NCBI GenBank assembly: GCA_949825065.1
Contig: OX463845.1
Location: 27,091,912-27,155,911 of the forward strand
Direction of reading: 5' to 3'
DNA: 64,000 nt
From: Odontocerum albicorne
Taxonomy: Eukaryota > Arthropoda > Insecta > Trichoptera > Odontoceridae
Shown one piece after another: positions 11,866 through 23,214 of the stretch. A model generated the notes under the pieces. The model saw only the letters and a list, made by a program, of their open reading frames with translations, had not been told where the DNA came from and did not search any database. The translations under genes and the position numbers were made by a program. Position 1 is the stretch's first letter, and each line of letters opens with the position of its first letter.

Positions 11866-12707
11866 ATGTCGGAATGTCATCAAAGTTTGACACGTAACTT
11901 CTAAAGACTGGTACTAACTGAGAATGTTATAGATTTGTTATTAAAGGTGCCATCTGTTAGTTAGTCCCGGGAATTGTTGATTGATACGTTATGTAATATC
12001 TTGAACGAAATTATGTGCTACTATTTCTAAGCAAGTATTGTTTGGTTTATTTTTAGCTGGTGAATCTGTTTACAACATACTAACATTGTTTTGTGATTTA
12101 TAGTTGTGTAATTTATTTTCAACCTGCATGTTTCTTTGTTTTTATTACCTATGATTGTCATTTATGAGATTTTGTATTATTCGCTTATATGTAAGTTCCA
12201 TAATATGACGTAAGAAATGATTTAAAATGATATATTCTCTGTAGCAGTAAAGTAACATAAGTATAAGTCACCCTAAAGAAAAACACGTTAAGCGACTACA
12301 CAAAGGTCTATGAAAAAAAACTAGCTAGTTAGTTTTTTTAAGAGGTGTCCTTAATCTCGAAGTTCACCGTAAATATAAACAAGAACTTAAAATATAATCA
12401 AAATTTCTTCAAAACCTTGAAGAATGTTTGTAGTCAGACATACATAATTTAAAAATATGTTATTCAGAGTTATTTCCTCACTGTATATTGTACTTAGATT
12501 TAATTGCTCTACGATTCAAACTGATGGAACAGTACGTAGTATGACAGACACGTTGACCTCTTTCGGTCAGTTTCTCATGACTGAGGTACGTGATCTTGTC
12601 GACCCAATTCCGTTGACGATAAGTTTCCACTTCTCTTTACTTTAGACATTTAGAGTGATGTTGTCACAGAGGACGCTATCGTGAAATATTAATCAATCAA
12701 CTTTTAA
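11866..12707. other. Spacer, nothing recognised
   Basis: Probably includes the 5' end of the mariner fragment on its left side (to about 11970). The rest is AT-rich and unassigned. A weak REP-D-like run at 12237-12310 was not strong enough to annotate. Confidence 0.45.
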
Positions 12708-12892
12708 TACGACGATTACCATGGCCTGGTTAGTAAGTTTTCCAAACTAGGGGTTTCGGGTTTGATTCCCACTGGAATCCGATTTTTTAAAAAAGTTCCA
12801 GTTGGGATTGGTTTTAAGATATTTTCATATAACAATAAGCTCCCCAGTTTATATTATATAAAATGGAAATATAAAACAACACAATACAGATA
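12708..12892 (+). mobile_element. SINE-1 copy, diverged tail
   Basis: Head with CATGGCCTGGTTAGTAAG, box B GGGTTTGATTCCCACTGGAA, the linker TTTTTTAAAAAAG, CCAGTTGGGATTGG, and an eroded terminal body ending ACACAATAC. Confidence 0.85.
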
Positions 12893-13084
12893 AATGACGA
12901 AAGGATTATTTTGTCCAATCACACTTTCTTCTATCCCGTTTTCAACTTACATTAGCACTGCATGTTTGTTCAGGCAGATTTTTTTTCATTCCTTCGTTCT
13001 ACATACTCTTTCAGTAATATATTGATACTCGTTAAATATATTTGAATGCCCGTGAAACTGAAAAAAATATACCTTTATATAAAA

Positions 13085-13132
13085 GCGTCTCGTGTGTAAG
13101 ACCAGTACTAATATATGGAGCTAAGCGTTGGA
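13085..13132 (+). mobile_element. LINE micro-fragment (CVRPVLIYGAKRWT)
   Basis: Plus-strand translation gives SCVRPVLIYGAKRWT, the motif that follows the RT thumb region in many non-LTR retrotransposons (family form RPVLTYGAETWT). Only about 16 codons remain, directly abutting the inverted LINE-E tail. Confidence 0.7.
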
Positions 13133-13440
13133 CATACATACATACCATCACGCCATTCTCTGTTGGGGTAGGCAGAGAGGACAGAGCATCAAAATTTCCT
13201 ATCTCGACACACATCCTTAGCATCTTTCACATTCATACACCTTCGCATACAACTACTACGATTTCTCTAACTTTCTAAGTTTCATTCTTCCAGAATATCA
13301 TTCCCTTGATTCAACCATACTTTAATTCACATTACAACACATCAGCCTTAAGTTTACATTCATCTCTAATCACTTCATTCTGCCAAATATTGTCACTCCG
13401 TGTATCCTTCTCAATGTACGCATTTTTTTTCAGATAAGTC
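13133..13440 (-). mobile_element. LINE-E 3' fragment
   Basis: Reading downward on the minus strand: NEVIRDECKLKADVL, then (after frameshifts) KVREIVV...MCVEIGN, then a LSSLPTPTENGVMVCMYV-like end. The DNA ends GATGGTATGTATGTATG, as in other LINE-E tails. It is inserted next to an oppositely oriented LINE micro-fragment. Confidence 0.82.
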
Positions 13441-13484
13441 CTGGATAACAACTTAATCTCAAAAAAATAGTTGTCATGTTACCA

Positions 13485-13790
13485 AAATGCGCATGCTGCG
13501 ATGGGTTTCAGTAGTGAGCAAGAAATGTAAAATTAGGCACGAGTATGTGAGAGGTTTTACGACAGTGGCTCCGATCACACTAAATTAAGGAGGCTAGCCT
13601 TCGGTGGTACTGACATGATGTATAAAGGAACCCAGCTGAATAGGTGGGAAACGAGACACGAGAAGTAGTCCCTAAAAATGAGGAAGAGGTCGTCCAAACA
13701 AGCTGTGGAGGGATACCATTAACCAAAGCACGATGAAGACAGGCGACTAGTGACCCAAACTCCAAATAAATACGAAGTGCGAGGATAATG
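13485..13790 (+). mobile_element. LINE C-terminal fragment, second family
   Basis: Plus-strand frames read MRMLRWVSVVSKKCKIRHEY, VRGFTTVAPI (frameshift), a GGT(D/M)-like broken stretch, then RGRPNKLWRDTINQSTMKTG. The order RMLRW...IRNEYVRG...APITEK...RGRP..W is typical of the region after RT in jockey/RTE-like elements. It is broken by stops. Confidence 0.8.
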
Positions 13791-13799
13791 ATGAAATAT

Positions 13800-15320
13800 G
13801 TTTTAAGCATATAAATTCATGTATATTTAAAGGTTCTAAAGTTAGACAATGTAAGCGGCCACCAATCTAATATGTATTCATTTAATGCCTTCAGCACGAT
13901 ACACATATGGGTATAAATATACTCAGTTTTCAGCTGTAATTTTTGTTGCGATATTTTGCCAAACAAAACGATTTTGTTTTCTCCGGAAAAAATATCAGCT
14001 ATCAACTTTTTGCTCTTGATTTTACCGCGTTAATACGGACGCAACAGGAATAAAATCTTTTCCGGTTATTTCCCCTCTAATTTGTTTCTGCGGATCGGAT
14101 AAGCTTATCTTTATTGCGCACTCTACTTCCTTTTTTATTATCCACCGTCTCTTCCCTTTACTGTGATATGATTGTGTGTATCCAAGACCATTTCGCTCTT
14201 CAACATCAAATCAATGTTGAAGTGGTACGGAAGAAATTATATACCAGAATTTATTTTTTTATTTCTTGATTTTTGTTACCAAATTACCAAAATTATTTTT
14301 CCTGATTTGATTGATTTTCTTGTTTGGATGATTTTCTTAGTATATTTTTAATCTACATATCAATTTTTGCTTGCTCGTTGATGACTTCCTTATTTGCTTA
14401 TGAACATGTTTTTTCGTGGCTTTTAAAAGTTTTCATTCCATTTCTTGTAAACATACTCAGTTCTTTGCTTGGGGGGGGGGGGGTCTTTCTTCTCTTGCTT
14501 ATAGACATCTTCCTTTCTTTACTTCTGTCTTTAATTTGTCCTTTGATATTTTTTCCATACTTTTAGATAATTTTATTGTATTGTTTCACACATAATCATT
14601 TTTTTAAATTATGAAAACTATTTTTCATTGTAGATGTCTACTTTTTACTGATAAACTTTTTTTTCTTGCTCATTGACTCAATTTTTATATTCCTTTTTAG
14701 TTATTGTATATACAAAACAAACGAATAAGCTCTATGTAAATTAATTTTAAATATTTGGGTAGAAGATTAACAATTTTGAAGATTTCTATGATTGTGGACA
14801 AACAAGTATTTAATATCAATTCTACAACTACGAGTAGAAGCAACATGTAAGAAGTTATGGTTTAAGTAAGGATACAAATATCAATAACGGATAATTAATA
14901 ATATGATAATTATTGCAGAATGTTTCTAAAAACTGTAATTTTTATAAAGCGTGCCGCATCGAACAGATTAAAGATAAACAAACTCGAGAAAAAAATATAT
15001 ATTGCCATCATACGAATAAATTGCAATAATCATCGTATTATCTATATAAATTTATTTTTCTCTCGTACTGTGAATTCTCAAATAACGCAATGTGAGTTAA
15101 CAAGCTATTTTACCTCAACTCCCGTCGAAAGCCGAACAGCTATTAAATCTCCTAGGACAACCTGACATGAAGGCAGCTGTTGATGACGTGGTCCATAATC
15201 CTTGTAATGTCACAATTGCAAGACATATACATCGCTTTGCTACCTTCACTCTTCATAATCTCGAGTTTTTTTGCATTTACTATGACTTGGTAAACCGTTT
15301 TACGTTCATCATCAGTCACG
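13800..15320. other. Spacer with a G13 tract at 14471-14483
   Basis: AT-rich with no gene recognised. A run of 13 G occurs at 14471-14483 inside a T-rich strand, which is unusual for this composition and a likely site of length variation. Confidence 0.55.
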
Positions 15321-15326
15321 TTAATC

Positions 15327-15630
15327 TTAGATAATCGTATATTGTAGAATCTGTGTTGGTAACTAATAACTTAGATAATCGTATATTGTAGAATCTGTGT
15401 TGGTAACTAATAACTTAGATAATCGTATATTGTAGAATCTGTGTTGGTAACTAATAACTTAGATAATCGTATATTGTAGAATCTGTGTTGGTAACTAATA
15501 ACTTAGATAATCGTATATTGTAGAATCTGTGTTGGTAACTAATAACTTAGATAATCGTATATTGTAGAATCTGTGTTGGTAACTAATAACTTAGATAATC
15601 GTATATTGTAGAATCTGTGTTGGTAACTAA
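15327..15630. repeat. 44-bp tandem array, 7 copies without visible differences
   Basis: Unit TTAGATAATCGTATATTGTA GAATCTGTGTTGGTAACTAA TAAC, starting at 15327, 15371, 15415, 15459, 15503, 15547 and 15591. The last copy lacks the final four bases. I see no substitution between copies, which points to recent expansion or homogenisation. Confidence 0.97.
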
Positions 15631-15714
15631 TCTTAGAATATATTCGACATTTATTTTCATTTGTTGTGTTCTCATACATAAACTAATTTTAATTCGTATT
15701 CAAAAACAATAATT

Positions 15715-15895
15715 TCTTCCAAATTAGGGGTTGCAGGTTCGATTCCCCTTGATACTCGAAATTATAAAAAAATGTTGTAGTCTGCTTTTCACTTAAGGCC
15801 TCTTTAAAAATCTAGTTGGTTTGAAGGGATTGCTACATGGCAATTAACCCAACAGGTTATATTTTATACAGTGAAAGTAATACAATGCAAAAACT
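15715..15895 (+). mobile_element. SINE-1 copy, head truncated
   Basis: Starts inside the head (TTCTTCCAAATTAGGGGTTG), box B CAGGTTCGATTCCCCTTGAT, linker, TCTGCTTTTCACTTAAGGCC, TTGCTACATGGCAATTAACC, and an end GTGAAAGTAATACAATGCAA. Confidence 0.88.
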
Positions 15896-16266
15896 AGAAG
15901 AGTTATATTTTAATTCTTACGTTATATTTTAATTCTTTTTCTCAGTAATGTACTTCGTTTATAAATACATGAAAATTATCGAAATAACATCAGGTGGCTT
16001 GAAAAATGTATCTCATTTTTTAATATAATATTTTACAAAAACAATATTTTCTCTACAACTCGTGTTTTTTTTACAAAAAAGAATTGAACGAGAAGATTGC
16101 TTGTCATATATTATATAAATTTACGCTGGTATTAAGTTTTATTATCCCTAGAATTCGAAATTAAAAAACATCTACTTTACAAAAATATTTTCACAAGGAA
16201 TTTCTAAAACAGTTTATAAATTTTCTCTTTTATATATTTCAAAACTTAATGAGAATTTAGTATTAT

Positions 16267-16316
16267 TGTACCCCTGGATAGAAGGAAGCGTTCTAACTAG
16301 TCCATCCGGGGTTGTT
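16267..16316 (-). mobile_element. tRNA-like SINE head fragment
   Basis: The minus strand reads CCCCGGATGGACTAGTTAGA ACGCTTCCTTC TATCCAGGGGTAC, resembling the first half of the SINE-1 head. The outer bases ACCCC...GGGGT also make a short hairpin. Confidence 0.5.
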
Positions 16317-16611
16317 TTTTCTCCTTTGTATTGATTTCAAATAACTATTACCCATGTTTCGTATTAGATTATTGTCCACTAGTTGCAGCGCGCAAATGAA
16401 TAAATAAATAAATTAATACGAGCATTAAGAACAGACGCCGTTCAAATAAGATCTTTTTGAGAGAATATAAAATAATTCCACTTACATAGAAAAAAAAACA
16501 AAAGTAATTTTATACATTTAATTAGAACTCAAAGTAAAAAATAAATGCAAAAAGTAAATTTCTTGAATCTTAGAAGAGACTTGTTTCACTTTGTGATGTC
16601 ATGTTTATATT

Positions 16612-16992
16612 TTTTTAGTAAAATAAATAAAACATTTAATTTTTATTTTGTATTCATCACTGTTTTATTCATATAAATATAGTTCAATTCCGGTTTCAAA
16701 GACTACCGCCTTCTTTGTCAGGTGAAGTTGAACTCCACACTTGAATTCATTGAGAGAATGTTTCCTGTTCAAAATCCATCCTTTTGGCGCCTACCTACAC
16801 CCCTCTCCTTATTTGCCACTTCTCGCCTCTCCCTCTTCTGTACCTATTACAATTGAAAAAAAAAAATTTAGACAATTAAGTTCATTTTCATTTGACGAGG
16901 AAGACGGAGGTCTTTGAAACAGGTAGTGAACTCAAATAAAACAGTGATGAATACAAAATAAAAAATGTATGTTTTATTTATTTTACTAAAAA
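16612..16992. repeat. 381-bp foldback (long imperfect inverted repeat)
   Basis: Left arm about 16612-16736 and right arm about 16874-16992 are inverted copies. TTTTTAGTAAAATAAATAAA and TTGTATTCATCACTGTTTTA are shared exactly; the arms differ by substitutions and small indels. Read outward, each arm carries GACNANGAAG-CGG-G-TCTTTGAAAC, with an inner stem (AAAGA/TCTTT or AAGAC/GTCTT) inside an outer stem (GTTCA...TGAAC). The spacer of about 140 bp is C/T-rich and has no ORF. It could be a MITE-like foldback or two inverted copies of one element end. Confidence 0.88.
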
Positions 16993-18359
16993 TTTTGCAA
17001 ATAGTTAAGTTTGACCTAATATTCACTCGGAAGCGATATTCTAAAGTTTTTATTTCTTTTCACACATAGAAAAAACTACACAAATATTAATATTTTATTT
17101 ATATAACAATTTCATGCAAATACAAATGAATTTATTGATCGAAAATAATTTTCATTTTTTGTTTCATAATTAGCTATTGTTTCATAATTATTATCGGTAT
17201 CCATAATCGTGCGATTAACTCAGTATATGATGAAAATATTAAGGAAAATTAACATAAATCAAAGATAAATCTCTAGGAAAATATGGATTAGGTGGAAATA
17301 ATATAGGAGTTAAGAACAAAGATTTTTTTTAAATAATCAATACTTCCTTCGTTTTTCCTTGAACATCGATATGAATAAAGCTTGTCAGATGAAACAAAGA
17401 TTATTCCAAAATCAATCGAAATAAACCATAAAAGATTACTTGTCGGATAATGTGTAATGCGTTGGCATACAAAGGATTCTACCGTCACCAGATCAGAGGG
17501 ACAGTTCAAGCTCAGATAGATAATTTAATTTTTCACGCAAATGCCAAGGCAACTTAAATTATTCAATACTACAAAGAAGGTTGACAGAACGTAAAGATTT
17601 ATTCACGGTCTTATTTTAAGTCATTGAAGTCGGGCCCTGTATTCGGAAACATGAACTTTTTTTTAATTAAAAATGAACCGAACGTTTTGAAGCCTCTTCA
17701 ACCTATCCAAAAACTCTCACTTCAATATCCACTAGACCAGAGCTTCTTAAACTTTCTGTATTCATGGGCCAGTTTTTTTTATCCAATCCATTCGCACTCT
17801 AGTATTATTTTAATTTTAAATAAAGAGAACGAATTTCAAATATATCATTTTATTTTTAGACTGAATTAGTAAGAAAAATAAAACAATAAGAAATTTAATT
17901 ACCAAACAAAATAACTATTATGTACATAATACATATAAAATCGTAATCGTTAAAAGGAATACAATTACGAAATCTTTAAAACGTGTTGGTATGTTATTTT
18001 TAATGAAACAAATGAGCTTGCTTATTCTTCATTAATTTGTCTAACTTAGGTTGGATGGATGACAGCGCTACTCGAAAGGGGTAATGTAAAACGTCGCGGT
18101 AACAAACACGACCACCACTGGTCCTGGAACCATAGTTTGAATAGCACTGTACTAGATAATTTGCACCAACAATGATGCCTGTGATGTTTAAATGAATATC
18201 AAACTTAATACAATCAAATAATAATGCAGGATGACAAGTTCAAAAGTGCTTTTAAGAAAACTATTGAAGCGCCCCCTGTTGCAATTTTTGCAACCATCTA
18301 GACAAATCCGCAGAATAAATTTTGTGAAATGGCTATGAAAATTGAGTCCATTATTTCCG
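16993..18359. other. Spacer; short hairpin at 18278-18294
   Basis: No gene recognised. GTTGCAA/TTGCAAC with a three-base loop lies at 18278-18294. Confidence 0.5.
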
Positions 18360-18415
18360 AAGAAACCACCAAATTGGTAAATAAGTATCTTACCAAATGG
18401 GCAACAGAGGTCATC
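18360..18415 (-). mobile_element. SINE-1 head remnant
   Basis: The minus strand reads GACCTCTGTTGCCCATTTGG TAAGATACTTATTTACCAAT, the start of the SINE-1 head. The body is missing. Confidence 0.65.
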
Positions 18416-18925
18416 TATTTTTCGTTCCTCGTTATAGAATGGGTGGTGATGGGAACGACTGATATAAAATCCTAACGGAAAGTTATGAATCCTTGCTACT
18501 AGTTATTGATCAAAATTAATGAGGATATAATTAATTAGTCTACCTGATAAAATTAACAAAGAAATCCATAGAAGCCACTTGAGTATAATCGTGTCTTCTT
18601 TAACAAAATGTGCTTACTCGACCAAATAAATTTATGAGTTTCTCTTTATCTCCTCTAGTAAATTGATAATTGCCATTTAAAACACTCTGGCAGATAATAT
18701 TTATCTGTCTATTCAAGGCGGTATAATTATGAAATATTGTGTTGATTCAATTACTCGATAAAATATTTGAGAGCAATATGCAGAGAGTAGAAATTTTCCA
18801 CTTCTCTGCTTCGTCCTCATCTCCAGTATAATAGATCCCTATCTCTTCCTCGACCCTTTTCTTGGTCTTGTGTCCACTCTAGTTTCATTAATTCTAAACA
18901 AAGCTCATCTAGCACTAACATATTG

Positions 18926-19017
18926 TATTATGTAAGCATCCCTATTATAAACAGGTTTTGAGTAGCCATGGGCAGTATACCGGAACTTCCACATATATTA
19001 TGTAAGCATCCCTATTA
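18926..19017. repeat. 22-bp direct repeat, 70 bp apart
   Basis: TATTATGTAAGCATCCCTAT TA occurs at 18926-18947 and again at 18996-19017. The second copy lies about 30 bp before mariner C-terminal coding similarity. It could be a local duplication or a footprint of insertion. Confidence 0.9.
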
Positions 19018-19047
19018 ACGACCGGAATACGAGCAAAGACATGATAA

Positions 19048-19330
19048 AGTTATTTTTCTTCATGACAACGCTCGGCCTCATGTCGCAAAAGTCGTAAAAA
19101 AATATTTGAAAACGCTCAAATGGGATGTTTTACCGACCCGCCGTATTCCCCGGACATTGCTCCTTCTGATTACTGGTTGTTTTGAAGGATGCAGCACGAT
19201 TTGGCAGATCACCGGTTCACTTCGTTCATAGAAACCGAAAATTGGCTCCAAACTTGGATCGCCTCAAAAGACGAGTCATTTTTTCGAGATGGAATTCGAA
19301 AATTATATTTGCGAAATTGTGTAAATTGAA
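19048..19330 (+). pseudogene. Mariner transposase C-terminal fragment
   Basis: Plus-strand frames read FLHDNARPHVAKVVKKYLKT LKWDVLP, the block with the second catalytic Asp (HDNARPH), then after a frameshift YSPDIAPSDYWLF with the third Asp, then LADHRFTSF, ETENWLQTWIASKDESFFRD and GIRKLYLRNCVN to the natural C-terminus. There is a frameshift near 19135 and a stop near 19182. The spacing of the two Asp residues is consistent with mariner DD34D allowing for the frameshift. The N-terminal half is absent here. Confidence 0.93.
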
Positions 19331-20265
19331 CCAATCCTAAAAGTAACGAAAGTATCCATTCGGTAGACTGTACCTCATTAATAGGGGGTAGCAAAATTAG
19401 CAAAATTAAATAGTATCGCTGACAATGTGCTTAATTAAGATCGCCTTTCATCCGAGATCGAGAAGATTGCTTTCTCACTGTTCCGTAAGCTAATCCAATT
19501 AGGCCCCCTAATCCGGTGAAATGGCGAACTTATGAAGAAATTACTCGCTGTACGTTGTAAACAACATTCAATAGAAAAGTGTTGTAAAGATCAACAAGCT
19601 GAACCCTAAAATTATAATTTGACAATAGAGCCAATTAAATTATCCATCATCGTTACAAAACAGATGTTACGGGGCTAAGCCTTGAGATATAGAGGTCGAC
19701 TTGAGGTTAAAAAAGGTGCAAACAAAATGATAGGCAACTCTTTTAAATAATGTAATATGAATTCAAACCGTTTAACATTTTTTATGTTTATTTGAAATAT
19801 CAAAGAATCATACACTTTTTTTATACGTGCCATATTTATATACATAAGAAAATAAAAAAAAAAATAAATTTCGTTTAGAAAACAAATCATTGTATATTTT
19901 CTCCATTATCTCAAAACGGGAAGTGTGAGCTGGGTCCTTTTTGCGAAAATACGTCCGATTAGTCTTAATAAAATATACACGCATTCATATCGTCATACAC
20001 ATACTCTATACTGTCTCATCATTAAACACCATTTACTAACATCTTATCACGCAATTTATCACAACTAAAGAACGAAGTTTTCTACACTAGGAACATATCG
20101 CAGTTTTCATAGATATCTACGAGTATATACAAAATCATTATCCTTTCCATACTTACCTATGAGTCTGAGGCCTACAGAGGCACATTCGTAGCCTGAAAAC
20201 CAACGAGAGTTCCAACGAGGTCTTCTTTGTTGTATCCTTCGGATCCATTGGATAAACAATGTCAC
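19331..20265. other. Spacer, nothing recognised
   Basis: AT-rich DNA. 19440-19540 is somewhat less AT-rich, but I see no domain. Confidence 0.5.
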
Positions 20266-20430
20266 CAATGCTCCAACTATAAGTCTGCTCTAATGCTCCA
20301 ACTATAAGTCTGTATCATAGAAGATAAGATTGTAGAGGCAAAATTAAGATGAACTGGCCATGTGATACGCATGGGTAATGGACAGAAGAAGGGCTCTAAG
20401 GATAGTCTGGCTTTGTGCGAGATGCTTGAA
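20266..20430 (+). mobile_element. LINE C-terminal micro-fragment with a local 21-bp duplication
   Basis: AATGCTCCAACTATAAGTCT is duplicated at about 20266 and 20293. After it the plus strand reads EDKIVEAKLR-TGHVIRMGN GQKKGSKDSLALCEM, similar to the W-x-GHVxRM block of non-LTR elements. Confidence 0.6.
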
Positions 20431-22344
20431 GACTAAGCGGGGGACTAAAAAAATGTAAAAGGTGAAGAGCTATCTATTCTCGAGCTGATGGCGCCTCCAT
20501 AACTAGAAGTTAGAGAAACAGTCGTGCTACGAACATGCGTCAGCGTGACCAGGAGGATCAGTGAAATCCACGTATACCATATGTGATATCTAAGATAGAG
20601 AGTATGCGTCTAAGATAGGGCTGGTCACTCAAAGAAGATCACATTTTCAGTCTTCTGTGAACCTACAATGCTTGTTTTGTAAGTCTATTGCATATCATTA
20701 TTTTTGTATCCAAAATATGTTAATATACGTTTATTGATTCTATATGGTTTACATACGTGCTAAACAATGCAGCGTTCCTAATTATGTTTCAGGTAGAGTC
20801 ACTTTAAGGCGATTTTACTTTTAGATTTGAATTCATCTGGATTTATGTTTTTCTGAAGCTACACAACATTGATTCTATTTGCGCTATATGTCAAGTGTAA
20901 TAACATTGTATAAATTCTGCCAAAGGTTTGTCTGCATATGACTGAACATGCCGATCTTCATGGAACTTTAATATCATTACTATAGGAATTTTTAGTTTGA
21001 TCTGTCAGAAATGTATACTACTAAAGTGCAACAGTTAGTAAATAATACACCTACATAAATATTATAGCGTTATTTATCTACAGGAAATTGGAGAACATCG
21101 TCCTTCACCAGGAATTGCCTATTTTATCCGTTCATACCTTGGCCTTTCATTCATTGTTATTCAACATATTTTTAGCAAACCACGTATTTCTACACCTGTG
21201 ATTAGCAATTCTTTTATATTAAAACTTATTTCATTTATCAAAGTTGGCATTAATAAACCACTATGCTTTAACATTTTATTTGGAAAAACGTATCTAAACT
21301 TTAGATAGAATTATTGGTGCAAAGGCACTATAAAATTACCACAAAGGCCCTAAAGAATATTCCTGCTGGATATCCGAGAGGGAAGATCGGAGTCAAGAGA
21401 CCATAACTTCGCTGAGAGAATAACGTTAAAAGCGATTCTTTTGAACTGTTCCGGAGCTCAAATTTTCTCATAAAATGGTTTTTCAGGGCTGCGATTGATT
21501 ATTTGCACATAAAACTGCGGTATGTTTATTCAATATTTTAAATATAGTATAAAAAATATTTTTTATGGGTTGAATCCTTTTTCACATACATTTGTCTAAT
21601 TAATATCCAAAACTTTATGGTTTACAATTGGCACAAATATTTATTTAAATATCTTAACTTGAACCTTTCTAGTTAAGGCCTTTAAATAAATGTCACAAAA
21701 ATCAACTGTCAAATAACAAAAACCTCAGTAACGCGTCTCGTATTAGGATAAATTGGGCTTCGTGTTTTTTTTATTTCGAAGAATACGAATGTAACATTTA
21801 TCCAGAATACGGGCTGAACTGAAATCATCATAACATTTTACTTTGTAGACCTCGGGCTTAATAAATTCAATTTGAGTTCATATCCCTTTCAAGGGAAGCC
21901 GTAATTCAGACGTTAATTACTCTTAAAAACGGGAAACCTTTTTTTAGTGAAATTAAAAAAATAATGTAAAATCTTGTTGGCTCTTTGAAAGAAACTGATC
22001 CTTGGGAAAAGTAATAAAAACAACCGATATAGGCTTCCTTCACAAGCGAGAAAGAGTTGATTTTCGCATTATCAAAAACCTTTTAAAAAGTATGGTGAAA
22101 GATTTTCGAATAACAAAATATATTTTTACTGAGTAGGAAATCTATTATAGTTAAAATTATTCTTCCTAATTGAGCAATGGTTCTTGAAGTAGAGCCTCAA
22201 ATTCGTAAACAAAGAAGCCTTCTTCGAAAAAGGGACGGTTATTTGGCAGATAAGAGTGTATCTGAAATAATACTCGTACTTCCCATAATAGAATAGAACT
22301 ATTATCTGATAGACTGAAGGATATTTCACCCTCTTACAAAATAT
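20431..22344. other. 1.9 kb spacer, nothing recognised
   Basis: AT-rich, no supported gene, no named repeat. Confidence 0.5.
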
Positions 22345-22440
22345 GTTGACGACCTCAATGTCCAAGTTGGTAAGACTCATGAAGAATATGTCTTCCAGTC
22401 TGGGGGTTGCGGGTTTGATTCCTGTTGGGACGCAGAGTTG
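22345..22440 (+). mobile_element. SINE-1 head without body
   Basis: Head GACCTCAATGTCCAAGTTGG TAAGACTC, box B GTTGCGGGTTTGATTCCTGT TGGGACGCAGAG. The usual linker and body are missing; a 33-bp minisatellite starts immediately after. Confidence 0.85.
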
Positions 22441-22451
22441 CATATTAACGT

Positions 22452-22672
22452 TCAAATTTTATTCAAAATATTTAAGTAATTGTTCTTATTTTAATTCACA
22501 ATATTTGAGTACTTCTTCTTATTTTAATTCACAATATTTATGCACTTGTTCTTATTTTAATTCACAACATTTATGCACTCGTTCTTATTTTAATTCACAA
22601 CATTTATTTACTTGTTCTTGTTTTAAATCACAATATTTATGTACCATACTTGTTCTTATTTTAATTCAAGAC
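22452..22672. repeat. 33-bp tandem array, about 6.5 copies
   Basis: Unit TTCTTATTTTAATTCACAAT ATTTATGCACTTG. Because 33 is divisible by 3, the plus strand stays open and gives an 11-residue periodic peptide (SYFNSQYLCTC). It begins inside a SINE-1-derived frame. This is most likely an artefact of the repeat, not a protein. Confidence 0.95.
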
Positions 22673-22721
22673 AGAAATATTTAATCATAGTGATTAAGAA
22701 TTAATATCAACTAAGTACTCT

Positions 22722-22992
22722 GAGGTGTTTTGGGCATATAAAACAAATGGGTGATGAAAGATTGACAAAAAACATGCAGTTCATTAAATATGAATAAAGA
22801 CATGCTATGACCGGGCCAAGTGCCGAATCTTGATAGAGGAAAACGTTAAAAGTTCGATAAACCGAAGAAGTTGTAAGATAAGATGTACTGATGTTGCATA
22901 AGCGAAATATGTGTCTCGTAATAGAAACGTTAGGTGTCTGATCTCTCTGCCTACCCTGGAAGTAAAATGATGAATGATGATGTATGTATATA
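22722..22992 (+). mobile_element. LINE-E 3' fragment
   Basis: Frames give FGHIKQMGDERLTKNMQF, then NRRSCKIRCTDVA-AKYVSRN, then LISLPTLE, and the DNA ends GATGATGATGTATGTATATA. The order of blocks matches other LINE-E copies. Confidence 0.8.
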
Positions 22993-23214
22993 AAATAAAA
23001 TCATTAAATAAAATAAACATATTGAAAATCTCTGCAGATGAGCTTTAATTACTGTATATCATTTCTCAAAAAGTCTCAATTAAAGAAACCTCTTAAAGAA
23101 TTATATGCCACCAGCCTTCTGACTTTCCAGAGAAAGTATATTTTGTATAATATACTTCTAAGAATTCTTAAATATATTCTCGATCAATTCATGACTCAGG
23201 ATCATTAGCTCTCC

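Noticed and set aside
12237..12310. Possible REP-D fragment (CACCCTAAAGAAAAACACG...CACAAAGGTCT)
   Set aside because: Only two short weak blocks match; below what I can support.
16612..16992. Hammerhead ribozyme (CTGAC...GAAAC) in the foldback arms, as in Penelope-like elements
   Set aside because: Left arm lacks the conserved G of CUGANGA, right arm lacks the first C, and the flanks pair with each other (GTTCA/TGAAC), which does not fit hammerhead stems I and III.
22343..22684. 113-codon plus-strand ORF with 11-residue repeats
   Set aside because: Made by the 33-bp minisatellite fused to a SINE-1 head; no evidence of a real protein.
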